Below, piece by piece: positions 25,879-33,776 of a DNA stretch of 64,000 nt (position 1 is its first letter; each line of letters starts with the position of its first letter). The notes under the pieces were generated by a model that worked only from the letters and a program-made list of their open reading frames with translations, was not told the DNA's origin and did no database searches. The DNA is taken from NCBI RefSeq assembly GCF_020639365.1, contig NZ_JAINUL010000001.1, positions 916,463 to 980,462 on the forward strand, in the 5' to 3' direction. The DNA comes from Streptomyces flavotricini (GTDB taxonomy: Bacteria; Actinomycetota; Actinomycetes; Streptomycetales; Streptomycetaceae). A program made the translations under genes and the position numbers.

Positions 25879-27210
25879 ATGGCCGAATTCACCATGCCCT
25901 CCCTCGGGGCGGACATGGAAGAGGGCACTCTGGTCGAGTGGCTGGTCTCCCCGGGCGAGACGGTGACGAAGGGGGATGTCGTCGCCGTCGTGGAGACGGC
26001 CAAATCGACGATCGAAGTCGAGTGCTTCGACTCGGGGACGATCAGCGCCCTCCTGGTAGAACCAGGCACTACCGTGCCGGTCGGCACACCGATGGCATCC
26101 ATTGACTCGGCCGTCGCCCCGCCCGCCCGCCCTGCGGCCAAGCAGCCCGTCACACCCGCCCCGGCTCCTCCTCCCGACCTGCAGCCCGTCCCCGGTCGGC
26201 CCCTCACGCGGACCGAGAGGGCCGTGTCCACCCCTCTCGTGCGGCACCTGGCCGAGGAGAAGGGCATCGACCTGTCCACCGTCCACGGATCCGGCAGGGG
26301 AGGGCGGATCACCCGATCCGACGTCGAACACGCACCGACCGAGCCGCCGCCCCGGCTGCGGGCGTCTCCGCTCGCCCGCCGACTGGCTCAGTCGATGGGC
26401 GTCGATCTGGGGGGCCTACGGGGCACGGGGCGCAACGGCACCATCAGGGCGGACGACGTACGTGCTGCGGCTGTGGATCATCTGCCTCGTGAGGCGGAAC
26501 CGCGGGAGCCGGTGGAGAAACCGGTGCTCGCATCGCCGGCCGAGTCCGCTCCGGGCGCGCGTGCGGCGATCGCAGCGCTGATGACGCGGGCGAAACGGGA
26601 AATCCCCCACTACTACCTGTCCACGAAGGTGGACCTCGCCGCCGCCATGGCGTGGATGCGCGACCAGAACACCGGCAGGCCGGTGGCGCAGCGGCTCGTG
26701 CCGGTCGCCTTGCTGCTGAAGGCCGTGGCACTGGCCGCCCGGCAGGTCCCGGAACTGAACGGCCATTGGAAGGACGACGCGTTCGTCCCGGCGAACGGAG
26801 TACGACTCGGCATCGCAGTGTCCCTGCGCGGCGGTGGCCTCACGGCGCCCGCACTGGCGGACGCCGACACGATGCCGTTGCCGGAGCTGATGGCGGCGCT
26901 CAGGGACCTCGTCTCTCGGGCGCGTGGCGGACGCCTGCGCGCTTCGGAGACCACCGACCCGACCCTCACGGTGACCAACCTCGGCGACCAGGGTGTGGAG
27001 GCCGTCTTCGGGGTGATCTACCCACCCCAGGTCGCGCTCGTCGGACTGGGACGTGTCATCGAGCAGCCGGTGGCCGTGAACGGAATGCTCACGGTCCACC
27101 CGACCGTGACGGCCACGCTCTCCGCCGACCACCGTGCGAGCGACGGTGCGACCGGCGCCCGCTTCCTGACTGCAATCGAGCGACTGCTCCAGCGACCGGA
27201 GGACCTGTGA
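25879..27210 (+). CDS. pdhC: Dihydrolipoamide acyltransferase (E2) with two subunit-binding domains
   Basis: A 443-residue E2. The lipoyl domain (1-75) carries the lipoylated Lys42 in VVETAKSTIEVE. A Pro/Ala linker leads to a peripheral subunit-binding domain (about 116-150, TPLVRHLAEEKGIDLSTVHG) and then an apparent second one (about 162-198, SPLARRLAQSMGVDLGGLRG). The catalytic domain follows, with His418 in DHRASDGATGARF. Two tandem binding domains are unusual, as most E2 proteins have one. No E3 (lipoamide dehydrogenase) gene is present in the window, so E3 must be shared from elsewhere. The stop overlaps the ACP start (GTGA). Confidence 0.93.
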   Translation: MAEFTMPSLGADMEEGTLVEWLVSPGETVTKGDVVAVVETAKSTIEVECFDSGTISALLVEPGTTVPVGTPMASIDSAVAPPARPAAKQPVTPAPAPPPDLQPVPGRPLTRTERAVSTPLVRHLAEEKGIDLSTVHGSGRGGRITRSDVEHAPTEPPPRLRASPLARRLAQSMGVDLGGLRGTGRNGTIRADDVRAAAVDHLPREAEPREPVEKPVLASPAESAPGARAAIAALMTRAKREIPHYYLSTKVDLAAAMAWMRDQNTGRPVAQRLVPVALLLKAVALAARQVPELNGHWKDDAFVPANGVRLGIAVSLRGGGLTAPALADADTMPLPELMAALRDLVSRARGGRLRASETTDPTLTVTNLGDQGVEAVFGVIYPPQVALVGLGRVIEQPVAVNGMLTVHPTVTATLSADHRASDGATGARFLTAIERLLQRPEDL

Positions 27211-27458
27211 ACCGTGACGCGGCTCTCGAATTGATCAAGGAAGTTCTGGCGGATGTGGTCCCGGGCGCCGACCCGACCGCGCTGTCGCCCGAGGAGAACT
27301 TCCGGGACACCCTGGAGATGGACTCGCTGGACTTCCTCAACCTCGTCGAGGCGCTGAGCGGCCGCACCGGCCTCCCTCTCCCGGAGGCGGACTATCCCAG
27401 CCTGAACACGTTGAACGGCTGCGCGGACTACATCGCCTCGCACACTTCCCCGGCGTAG
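27207..27458 (+). CDS. Acyl carrier protein linked to the pyruvate dehydrogenase operon
   Basis: An 83-residue acyl carrier protein. Ser40 in EMDSLDFLNLVEALSGRTG is the phosphopantetheine site, and the helix IV region YPSLNTLNGCADYI is normal. The GTG start overlaps the pdhC stop (GTGA), so it is translationally coupled to E2. A free-standing ACP inside a pyruvate dehydrogenase operon is unusual and suggests that acyl groups made by E2 or AcsA are loaded on a carrier, though this is inference. A decayed copy lies at 50767, again directly before a universal stress gene. Confidence 0.88.
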   Translation: MNRDAALELIKEVLADVVPGADPTALSPEENFRDTLEMDSLDFLNLVEALSGRTGLPLPEADYPSLNTLNGCADYIASHTSPA

Positions 27459-27461
27459 TCG

Positions 27462-27475
27462 GGGCCGGTCGGTCC
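27462..27475. promoter_or_regulatory. DevR-like box after ACP gene
   Basis: GGGCCGGTCGGTCC is a full consensus match starting 4 bp after the ACP stop and 121 bp before the universal stress gene. It probably gives the USP-nitroreductase pair its own promoter inside the longer run. Confidence 0.6.
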
Positions 27476-27595
27476 CACCAGGGATCATCCGGCTCCTCCT
27501 CCGCCCCTGACCACACCGGCCACGCTCCTCATCGGCTCGGTGGGCACGCCGACGGTCGCAGCCACCGAGACACTTCATCGAAGGAGACGCACCTC

Positions 27596-28471
27596 ATGAC
27601 GAGCCAAGTGACTGTGGGCCTGGACGGCTCCCCTGAAAGTACTGCGGCGGCCCGCTGGGCGGCCTACGAGGCCGAGCTCCGGAGCGCTTCCCTGGATCTG
27701 GTCCACGCCGAGGAATGGCTGGAGAATCCGCCGCTGCCGGTCGCGACCACCGAGGAACGCCGCCACTGGGCCGAAGGCATCCTCCGCGACAGGGCCGACG
27801 AGCTGCGGCGCGAGCATCCTTCACTGGAGATCTCCACGCGCCGGGTGGGGGGCCTGCCCTCTTTGGCTCTGGCGTCCGCCGCGAAAGACTCCGACATGCT
27901 CGTACTCGGCTCCCGCGGGCTCGGCAGCATCGCCGGCTTCCTCGTCGGATCGACGGGCGCCGCCACCATCGCGGAGACCGAGCGCCCGGTCGTGCTCGTA
28001 CGGTCAGCCGACAACACGGGGACCCGAGCCGTCCGTGACCGTGACCGGGGGCCGGTCGTGGCCGGGATCGACATCCACCGCCCTTGCGACAGACTCCTCG
28101 CCTTCGCATTCGAAGAAGCGGCCCACCGCGCCTGTCCGCTCATCGTCGTGCACGGGTGGTCTCCGCCGCCGATCCTCAGCTATGCGCCGATCCTCGACCC
28201 CGGGGTGCAGTCGGAGATGGCTCACGGCATCGGCATGGCGATGGACGAAATCCTGAGCCCGTGGCAGGAGAAGTTCCCTTCGGTGGCCGTCGAACCGCGC
28301 GTGATCATCGGTCAGGCAGCGATCCAGATCCTCGACGCCGCCACCGGCGCCGCCCTCGTCATCGTCGGCAGGCGTATCCGCCACTCCGCCTACGGCACCC
28401 ACATCGGCCCGATCGCACATGCCGTGATGCACCATGCGGCAGCGCCGGTTGCCGTGGTCGCCCACGAGTGA
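27596..28471 (+). CDS. Universal stress protein, two-domain
   Basis: A 291-residue tandem USP. Domain 1 (1-140) starts TSQVTVGLDGSPESTAAARW and has the full ATP motif VLGSRGLGSIAGFLVGSTGA. Domain 2 (about 150-291) starts VVAGIDIHRPCDRLLAFAFE and ends with VIVGRRIRHSAYGTHIGPIA, where the glycine motif is partly lost. This asymmetry, one good and one degenerate ATP site, matches the copy at 50983, its closest paralogue in the window. It is followed by an Acg-like nitroreductase 27 bp downstream. Confidence 0.93.
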   Translation: MTSQVTVGLDGSPESTAAARWAAYEAELRSASLDLVHAEEWLENPPLPVATTEERRHWAEGILRDRADELRREHPSLEISTRRVGGLPSLALASAAKDSDMLVLGSRGLGSIAGFLVGSTGAATIAETERPVVLVRSADNTGTRAVRDRDRGPVVAGIDIHRPCDRLLAFAFEEAAHRACPLIVVHGWSPPPILSYAPILDPGVQSEMAHGIGMAMDEILSPWQEKFPSVAVEPRVIIGQAAIQILDAATGAALVIVGRRIRHSAYGTHIGPIAHAVMHHAAAPVAVVAHE

Positions 28472-28498
28472 GGTCCACCACCCAGGCAGGAAAGTCCC

Positions 28499-29494
28499 AT
28501 GACCACAACTCTCCCGGACGTATCACACGTGCTCCCCCTCATCGAGGACGCCGTGATGGCGCCGTCCATGCACAACGCCCAGCCCTGGAGATTCGTCTTC
28601 CGGCCGGACACCGGAGTCATCGAACTCCACGGCGACCCCGGCCGGGCGATGCCCCACGCCGACCCGGACCACCGCGCCCTCCACCTGGGCTGCGCCGCCG
28701 CGTTGTTCAACCTGCGGGTGTCCGCCACCTGGGCGGGCTGGGAGCCTGTCGTACGGATGCTGCCCGACGACGGCTCCCCGTGGCTCCTGGCCACGGTGAG
28801 TCTCCGGAAAGCAGACGAGAAGGACACCGAGCGGGCTCTTGCCGCCCTGCACCCGGCCGTGCGGCGACGTCACTCCAGCCGTTTCCCGTTCAGGGAGGAG
28901 GAGGTACCGCCCGCCCTGCTGGACGGTCTGCGGGCCGCCGCTCTCCTGGAGGGCTGCCGTCTGGCCGTGCCGGCAGCCTGGCACACCGAGACCGTCCTGG
29001 GCCTGATCCACGACTCCGAGCACCGCGAAGAGATGGATCCCGGCGTGCGGGCGGAGACGGTGGCGTGGACACATTCCGGAACGCCGGAAGGGCAGGTCCG
29101 ACCCGACGGCATCCCGGCCTACGCCTTCGGACCCAAGCAGTCCGGCCGGGGCGGCGCCGTACGCGACTTCGGCCGCTCCCAGCGCGTACCCGGCCGGGGG
29201 TGGGCCGCCTTCGAACGGCGACCCCAGATCGCGCTGCTGGGCACCTCCGGGGACGGGCCCGAGGACTGGCTGCGCGCAGGACAGGCCCTGGAGCGGGTCC
29301 TGCTCCAGGCCACTGCCGACGGCCTGGTCACCTCCATGACCTCGCAGCCGCTCGAGTGGCCCGAACTCCGCTGGACGGTGCGCGACCCGGGCGCCGCGAT
29401 GAGCCGCGTCCAGATGGTCATCCGGCTCGGCTACGGCCCCCAGGGGCCTGCAACGCCCCGGCGCCCCGTAGCCGAAGTCCTCGACGTCCGATGA
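28499..29494 (+). CDS. Acg-like nitroreductase family protein
   Basis: A 331-residue protein of the Acg/Rv3131 branch of the nitroreductase superfamily. The start region APSMHNAQPWRFVF is the conserved FMN-binding N-terminus, followed by LHLGCAAALFNLRVSATWAG and LLQATADGLVTSMTSQPLEW. Each protein contains two nitroreductase-like halves, as in mycobacterial Acg, a DosR-regulated protein thought to bind flavin without classical nitroreductase activity. It forms a pair with the upstream universal stress gene. Its stop is followed by 299 bp without a convincing gene. Confidence 0.88.
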   Translation: MTTTLPDVSHVLPLIEDAVMAPSMHNAQPWRFVFRPDTGVIELHGDPGRAMPHADPDHRALHLGCAAALFNLRVSATWAGWEPVVRMLPDDGSPWLLATVSLRKADEKDTERALAALHPAVRRRHSSRFPFREEEVPPALLDGLRAAALLEGCRLAVPAAWHTETVLGLIHDSEHREEMDPGVRAETVAWTHSGTPEGQVRPDGIPAYAFGPKQSGRGGAVRDFGRSQRVPGRGWAAFERRPQIALLGTSGDGPEDWLRAGQALERVLLQATADGLVTSMTSQPLEWPELRWTVRDPGAAMSRVQMVIRLGYGPQGPATPRRPVAEVLDVR

Positions 29495-29793
29495 GTCACC
29501 AAAAGAGGCCCGGTACTCGGCGGCGGGGTGAGGTGTTCGCACCCTCGCGCGTGCCGTACCGGAGCAGGCAGGCGCAGAACCGGACCCACGCGGTGGTGAT
29601 CGCGTACGAAACCGGCCTGGTCGTACCCGGAATCACGGGCTGACGCAACATCAGGCGCTCCGGCCCGGCCCCGCCCGTGCCGGACCGGCCTCCCGGGCGT
29701 CCACGCCTGGGCCCCGCTCCCCCGGGGCAGGCCCGCTATGGGAACTCGGGGAACTACCCGCCTTCGCTTGCCCGTCGGTGTTCGGCGTCGTCC
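29495..29793. other. Gap without a recognisable gene
   Basis: Between the nitroreductase gene and the convergent DUF1876 gene I see no box and no clear hairpin terminator. A 50-codon frame starting at 29491 overlaps the nitroreductase stop by ATGA but shows no family features and is not called. Confidence 0.4.
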
Positions 29794-30096
29794 TTAAGAC
29801 GCCTCCATGTCCAACCAGCCCGAATACGGCTTCGGGGATTCCTCGTGCGACGCCGCCCCGACGGCCTGCATGTCTCCATAGGCCGTTCGCTTCAGCTGCT
29901 TGGCCAGGTTCTCCATGGCCCGTGCTACGGCGAGTTCGTCGCCGATTTCCGGCACGTCCTTGTCCTGGGGTGCGCAGCGGGCGGTGCCGTGGCCGGTGAG
30001 CTTGTTCGTGCCGGTGTCCAGTTCGAGGCGGGCCTTCGTCGTCTGGTCCGCCTCGAAGAGGTAGAGACGGACCTTCCATTCAGCGGTGTGTGACAT
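29794..30096 (-). CDS. DUF1876 protein (Rv1738-like)
   Basis: A 100-residue protein of the DUF1876 family. The pattern WKVRLYLFEADQTTKARLEL, LTGHGTARCAPQDKDVPEIG and ELAVARAMENLAKQL is diagnostic. Rv1738 and Rv2632c belong here; Rv1738 is one of the most strongly induced DosR genes and has a fold like ribosome hibernation factors. A role in translation arrest during dormancy is therefore a reasonable inference. It follows the P-type ATPase gene by 21 bp and is the last gene of a five-gene minus-strand operon that starts with PEP synthase. Confidence 0.88.
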   Translation of the reverse strand: MSHTAEWKVRLYLFEADQTTKARLELDTGTNKLTGHGTARCAPQDKDVPEIGDELAVARAMENLAKQLKRTAYGDMQAVGAASHEESPKPYSGWLDMEAS

Positions 30097-30117
30097 GGCG
30101 GGCCTCCGGTCAAGGTG

Positions 30118-32796
30118 TCAGGGCTTCGTGAGGTGGTGAGTGCGCCGGACCCAGCGCCGCAGTTCGTCGGTGCCCCAGACGAGGACGGGGAAGGTCGCGA
30201 TGAGGGCGACGACGTCCAGCGGCAGGGCGGCGGTACCGAACAGGCCTTGCAGGGGGGGCGCAAATACGAGGGCTGCTGTGAAGGCGAGCTCGAAGGCGAT
30301 GCCGGCCAGGAGCAGGGGGTTGGTGAACAGGCCGATGTCGCGCAGGGCCGCATGGTCGGTGCGGGCGGCGAAGGCGGTGCCGACCTGGCAGGTGACGATG
30401 CCGGCGAACGTGGCCGTGGTTGCGGTGATGTACGCGTGGTGGAGGGGGCTGCCCGTGCCGGTGGGGTCGCCTGGTTGCCAGCCCGCGCGCCACAGTACGT
30501 AGAAGAACGCTCCCATGACCAGGACGGCGGAGACGCTGCCGAGGTAGCCCCAGCTGCGGATGAGCATCTCGCGGGAGATGACTCCCTGCGAACTCGGGCG
30601 GGGCGGGCGGCTCATGGTGCCCGGCTCAGCTCGTTCGCGGCCGAGGGCCAGGGCGGGGAGGGTCTCAGTGCCGAGGTCGATCGCGAGGATCTGCAGGACG
30701 GTCAGAGGGAGCGGGACCGTGCCGGCCGACAGCGCGAAGACCAGGAAGGGGACGACCTCGGGGGTGAGGTGGGCGAAGATGTAGACGATGAACTTGCGGA
30801 CGTTGTCGTAGACGCGGCGGCCCGATTCGATCGCGGTGACGATGGTGGCGAAGTTGTCATCGGTCAGCACCATGGTCGACGCCTCGCGGGCCACGTCCGT
30901 GCCGGAGAGTCCCATCGCCACGCCGATGTGGGCCCGGTGCAGGGCGGGGGCGTCATTGACCCCGTCACCGGTCATGGCGACGATCTGCCCGTGGGCGCGC
31001 AGGGCGTCGGCCACCTTCAGCTTGGTCTCGGGTGAGGAGCGGGCGAAGACGACTTCGGCGTCCGCCGATGCGAGGAGCGCGTCGAGTTCGTGGTCGCCGA
31101 CCGATTCGGACTGTGCCACCACCTGCAGACGAGGTAGGCCGATGCCGACTTCGCGGGCGACGGCCGCGGCGGTGGCGCCATTGTCGCCGGTGACGATGTG
31201 CACGCGGAGCCCTGCCTCGTGGCAGCGCCGGACGGCGGCCGCGACTTCGGGACGTGGCGGGTCGTACAGGCCGACGAGCCCGAGCAGGCGGAGCCCGGTC
31301 TCCGCGTCCTGGCGACGGGTCGGTACCTCGGCGCCGGACGGCAGTGCTCCGACGGCGACGGCCAGGACGCGCATGCCTTCGTGGGCGAGTTCCTCCGCCG
31401 CGGCGGCCGCGGACTGCGAACTGCCTTCCAGGGTTTGCAACACCGTCTCCGGCGCGCCCTTGACGATGACGCGCAGCCCCTGCCCGGCATCGGCTTGGAC
31501 GACGGACATGAGACGCAGCCGGGGGTCGAAGCGGAAGAGGGCTCGACGCCCGGTGTCACGGCCGTCGAGGTCGATGGGAGCGGCGCGGGCAGCGGCGCCT
31601 TCGACCAGGGCCATCTCCGTCGGGTCGCCGTGAAGTTCACCTTCCTCGCCGCGGGTAACCGTGGTGCACAGCGCGCTGGTGCGCATCAGCTCCCCGTCCC
31701 AGGGGCCTGGCTCCCTTCCGTGTTCCGGCGTCCACACGGCTTGGAGTCGCATGCGGTTCTGGGTGAGGGTTCCGGTCTTGTCGGTGCAGATGACGTTGGT
31801 GGAGCCGAGGGTCTCGACGGCGCTGAGGCGCTTGATCACCGCGCCTTGGCGGGCGAGGACGCGTACGCCGACGGCGAGCGCGAGGGTGATTGTAGGCAGC
31901 AGGCCCTCGGGGACGTTGGCGACGAGGAGCCCGATCGCGAACATGAGGGTGTCCGTCAGCGGCAGGCCCACGGCGACCCCGGCCACCAGGAACACACCGC
32001 CCATAACGACCGCTACGGCGGCGATGAGCCAGGCGACCTTCTTGACCTGCCGTTCCAGGGGGCTGGGGTCGCGGCGGGTGCGCTGGCTCAGTGCGGCGAT
32101 GCGGCCGAGTTCCGTGTGGTCTCCGGTGGCGAACACGATCGCCTGGGCCTGGCCCCCGGTACAGACCGTGCCGCTGAACACGAGGTTGGGTTCCTGCAGC
32201 AGCGGTGCCCCGACGAGTCCGGGGCCGACGATGCGTTCGGCGGGTGTGGACTCCCCCGTCAGCATCGACAGGTCGACCTCGATGCCTCCCTCGGTCAGCC
32301 GCGCGTCGGCGGGAACCTTGGCGCCCTCTTCGAGAACGACCAGATCGCCCGGCACCAGTTCTTTCGCCTCCACCGCCGAGGATCGCCCATCGCGGATCAC
32401 CAGCGCATGCTCGGGCAGGTACTCCGCCAGAGTCTCCACCGCCTGTTCGGCCTGCCGTTCCTGGAGGAGCGCGAACGCCGCATTCACGAGAACCACGGCG
32501 ATGATGGCCCACCCGAGCACGGGGATGCCGGCAACGAACGCCAGCGCGGCGGCCGCCCACAGCAGCAGGGCCAAGGGATGGACCAGCTGCCGAACGAGTT
32601 CACGCCCCAGGGAGGTACGGGCCTTGCGGCGGACTTCGTTCGGACCGTAGACGGCGAGGCGTCGGCCCGCTTCCCGAGCGGAGAGGCCGCTCGAGCCGGT
32701 ATGGAGTTCGCGGCGCAGCAGTGGCAGAGGCTCCAGCGGGTCCGGGCTCAGGAGCGGTTCCTGATCGACGGGCGGATGAGTGGTGGCCTCAGTCAT
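30118..32796 (-). CDS. ctpF: P2-type cation-transporting ATPase (CtpF-like)
   Basis: An 892-residue P-type ATPase of the calcium/sodium-like P2 group. It has an N-terminal cation-ATPase domain ([20 protein letters not shown]), the actuator motif [14 protein letters not shown], the membrane motif [20 protein letters not shown] (PEGL ion site), the phosphorylation site Asp339 in [15 protein letters not shown] in the nucleotide domain and [20 protein letters not shown]. Mycobacterial CtpF (Rv1997) is a DosR-regulated member of this group. The ATG at 32796 overlaps the upstream gene's end by 8 bp. The transported ion is not certain; Ca2+ is the default for this motif set. Confidence 0.95.
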   Translation of the reverse strand: MTEATTHPPVDQEPLLSPDPLEPLPLLRRELHTGSSGLSAREAGRRLAVYGPNEVRRKARTSLGRELVRQLVHPLALLLWAAAALAFVAGIPVLGWAIIAVVLVNAAFALLQERQAEQAVETLAEYLPEHALVIRDGRSSAVEAKELVPGDLVVLEEGAKVPADARLTEGGIEVDLSMLTGESTPAERIVGPGLVGAPLLQEPNLVFSGTVCTGGQAQAIVFATGDHTELGRIAALSQRTRRDPSPLERQVKKVAWLIAAVAVVMGGVFLVAGVAVGLPLTDTLMFAIGLLVANVPEGLLPTITLALAVGVRVLARQGAVIKRLSAVETLGSTNVICTDKTGTLTQNRMRLQAVWTPEHGREPGPWDGELMRTSALCTTVTRGEEGELHGDPTEMALVEGAAARAAPIDLDGRDTGRRALFRFDPRLRLMSVVQADAGQGLRVIVKGAPETVLQTLEGSSQSAAAAAEELAHEGMRVLAVAVGALPSGAEVPTRRQDAETGLRLLGLVGLYDPPRPEVAAAVRRCHEAGLRVHIVTGDNGATAAAVAREVGIGLPRLQVVAQSESVGDHELDALLASADAEVVFARSSPETKLKVADALRAHGQIVAMTGDGVNDAPALHRAHIGVAMGLSGTDVAREASTMVLTDDNFATIVTAIESGRRVYDNVRKFIVYIFAHLTPEVVPFLVFALSAGTVPLPLTVLQILAIDLGTETLPALALGRERAEPGTMSRPPRPSSQGVISREMLIRSWGYLGSVSAVLVMGAFFYVLWRAGWQPGDPTGTGSPLHHAYITATTATFAGIVTCQVGTAFAARTDHAALRDIGLFTNPLLLAGIAFELAFTAALVFAPPLQGLFGTAALPLDVVALIATFPVLVWGTDELRRWVRRTHHLTKP

Positions 32797-33208
32797 CTTC
32801 AGCTCCCGGCTTCCGGTTCCCGGCGAGGCTGCGCGCTTCGACGCGGCGGAGCCTGAGCCGGACGACTCCCCCGGCGGAGGGAACAAGTACCCCGAAGGCC
32901 GGCGCCCCGGCGGCAACGGCGGTGGAGGCGAGTTCGCCGTAGGGGCGAGGAGCCGGCGCCTTCCTTCCGGCGTCATCGACCCAGACCGTGACCGTCCCGC
33001 CCACGGCTGTGCCGGGCGGGACCATGACCGTGTCGGTGTGCCGCTGGGAGGCGGGATACTGCCAGGCGGCCTGCGCCGTCGCCACCTGGGCGTCGTCGAC
33101 TCCCGCGGGGAGGGCGCGGTCGGCCTCACCCACCGTCTTCGCCGACACCTGATGCAGGTGCAGGGCCTCCGCACGAGTGGCGCGGACTTCGGTGTGAGCC
33201 TCGAACAT
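32789..33208 (-). CDS. Rv1733c-like protein lacking membrane helices
   Basis: A 139-residue protein that looks like the extracytoplasmic domain of Rv1733c-family proteins: [40 protein letters not shown] and then [12 protein letters not shown], followed by the [18 protein letters not shown] ending that usually follows the second membrane helix. Normal family members have two membrane helices; here the first is absent and the second is reduced to a weak apolar stretch ([16 protein letters not shown]). It may be a soluble derivative or a decayed copy. Rv1733c is a DosR-regulated membrane antigen. It overlaps the ATPase start by 8 bp. Confidence 0.7.
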   Translation of the reverse strand: MFEAHTEVRATRAEALHLHQVSAKTVGEADRALPAGVDDAQVATAQAAWQYPASQRHTDTVMVPPGTAVGGTVTVWVDDAGRKAPAPRPYGELASTAVAAGAPAFGVLVPSAGGVVRLRLRRVEARSLAGNRKPGAEDD

Positions 33209-33241
33209 GTCGTGCCTCCGCGCTGTCGCCTTGCCGGTCGC

Positions 33242-33745
33242 TCAGTTGAGGGCGGCGAGCTCGGCGCTGATGTGGTGAGCCCAGCTCTGGATCCGCTCGG
33301 GATTGCGGAAGTCACCGCCCTTGCCGTGCCGGACCAGCGCCTTGGCGATCAGACCCGGAGTGTGCGCCGTGATGCTGCCGCCGAAGGTGACGTGTTCACG
33401 TGCACCCAGGCTCTCCATCTGCTGCGCGACCGCCCGCACCGGCGGGATGTCGTGCCGTTCGGCGGAGCTGTCGACCGGACCGCTGCTGAACAGCCAGACC
33501 GGACGGTGCTTCAGATAGGCGGCGTTGCGTTCGGCGCAGCGCTTGGCCTTGCGGCTCCAGTGCCCTGCGTACAGGGCTCCTCCGATTACCACAGCGTCGT
33601 AGCTGCGTACATCGTCCACGTCGTCGGCGGGGAGCACGACGGCGTCGAGGCCGTCCGCGCGGAGGGTCACACCGATCTGCTCGGCGATGCCGGCGGTCGC
33701 TCCGTGCTTGGTGCCGTAGGCGACGAGTACCCGCTTCGAGGTCAT
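33242..33745 (-). CDS. Flavodoxin domain protein
   Basis: A 167-residue flavodoxin of the HemG/protoporphyrinogen-oxidase-like branch. [20 protein letters not shown] is the FMN phosphate loop, [20 protein letters not shown] the second FMN contact region, and [12 protein letters not shown] the third. Likely an electron carrier or small flavin oxidoreductase. It lies 31 bp downstream of the PEP synthase gene and 33 bp upstream of the Rv1733c-like gene, in the same operon. Partner unknown. Confidence 0.9.
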   Translation of the reverse strand: MTSKRVLVAYGTKHGATAGIAEQIGVTLRADGLDAVVLPADDVDDVRSYDAVVIGGALYAGHWSRKAKRCAERNAAYLKHRPVWLFSSGPVDSSAERHDIPPVRAVAQQMESLGAREHVTFGGSITAHTPGLIAKALVRHGKGGDFRNPERIQSWAHHISAELAALN

Positions 33746-33776
33746 GGCGTTTCTCCGTTCCCGTCGTTCTCGGTGT

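Noticed and set aside
29491..29643. 50-codon frame overlapping the nitroreductase stop by ATGA
   Set aside because: Overlap alone is weak evidence; the residues show no family features and the codon pattern is like the surrounding non-coding sequence.
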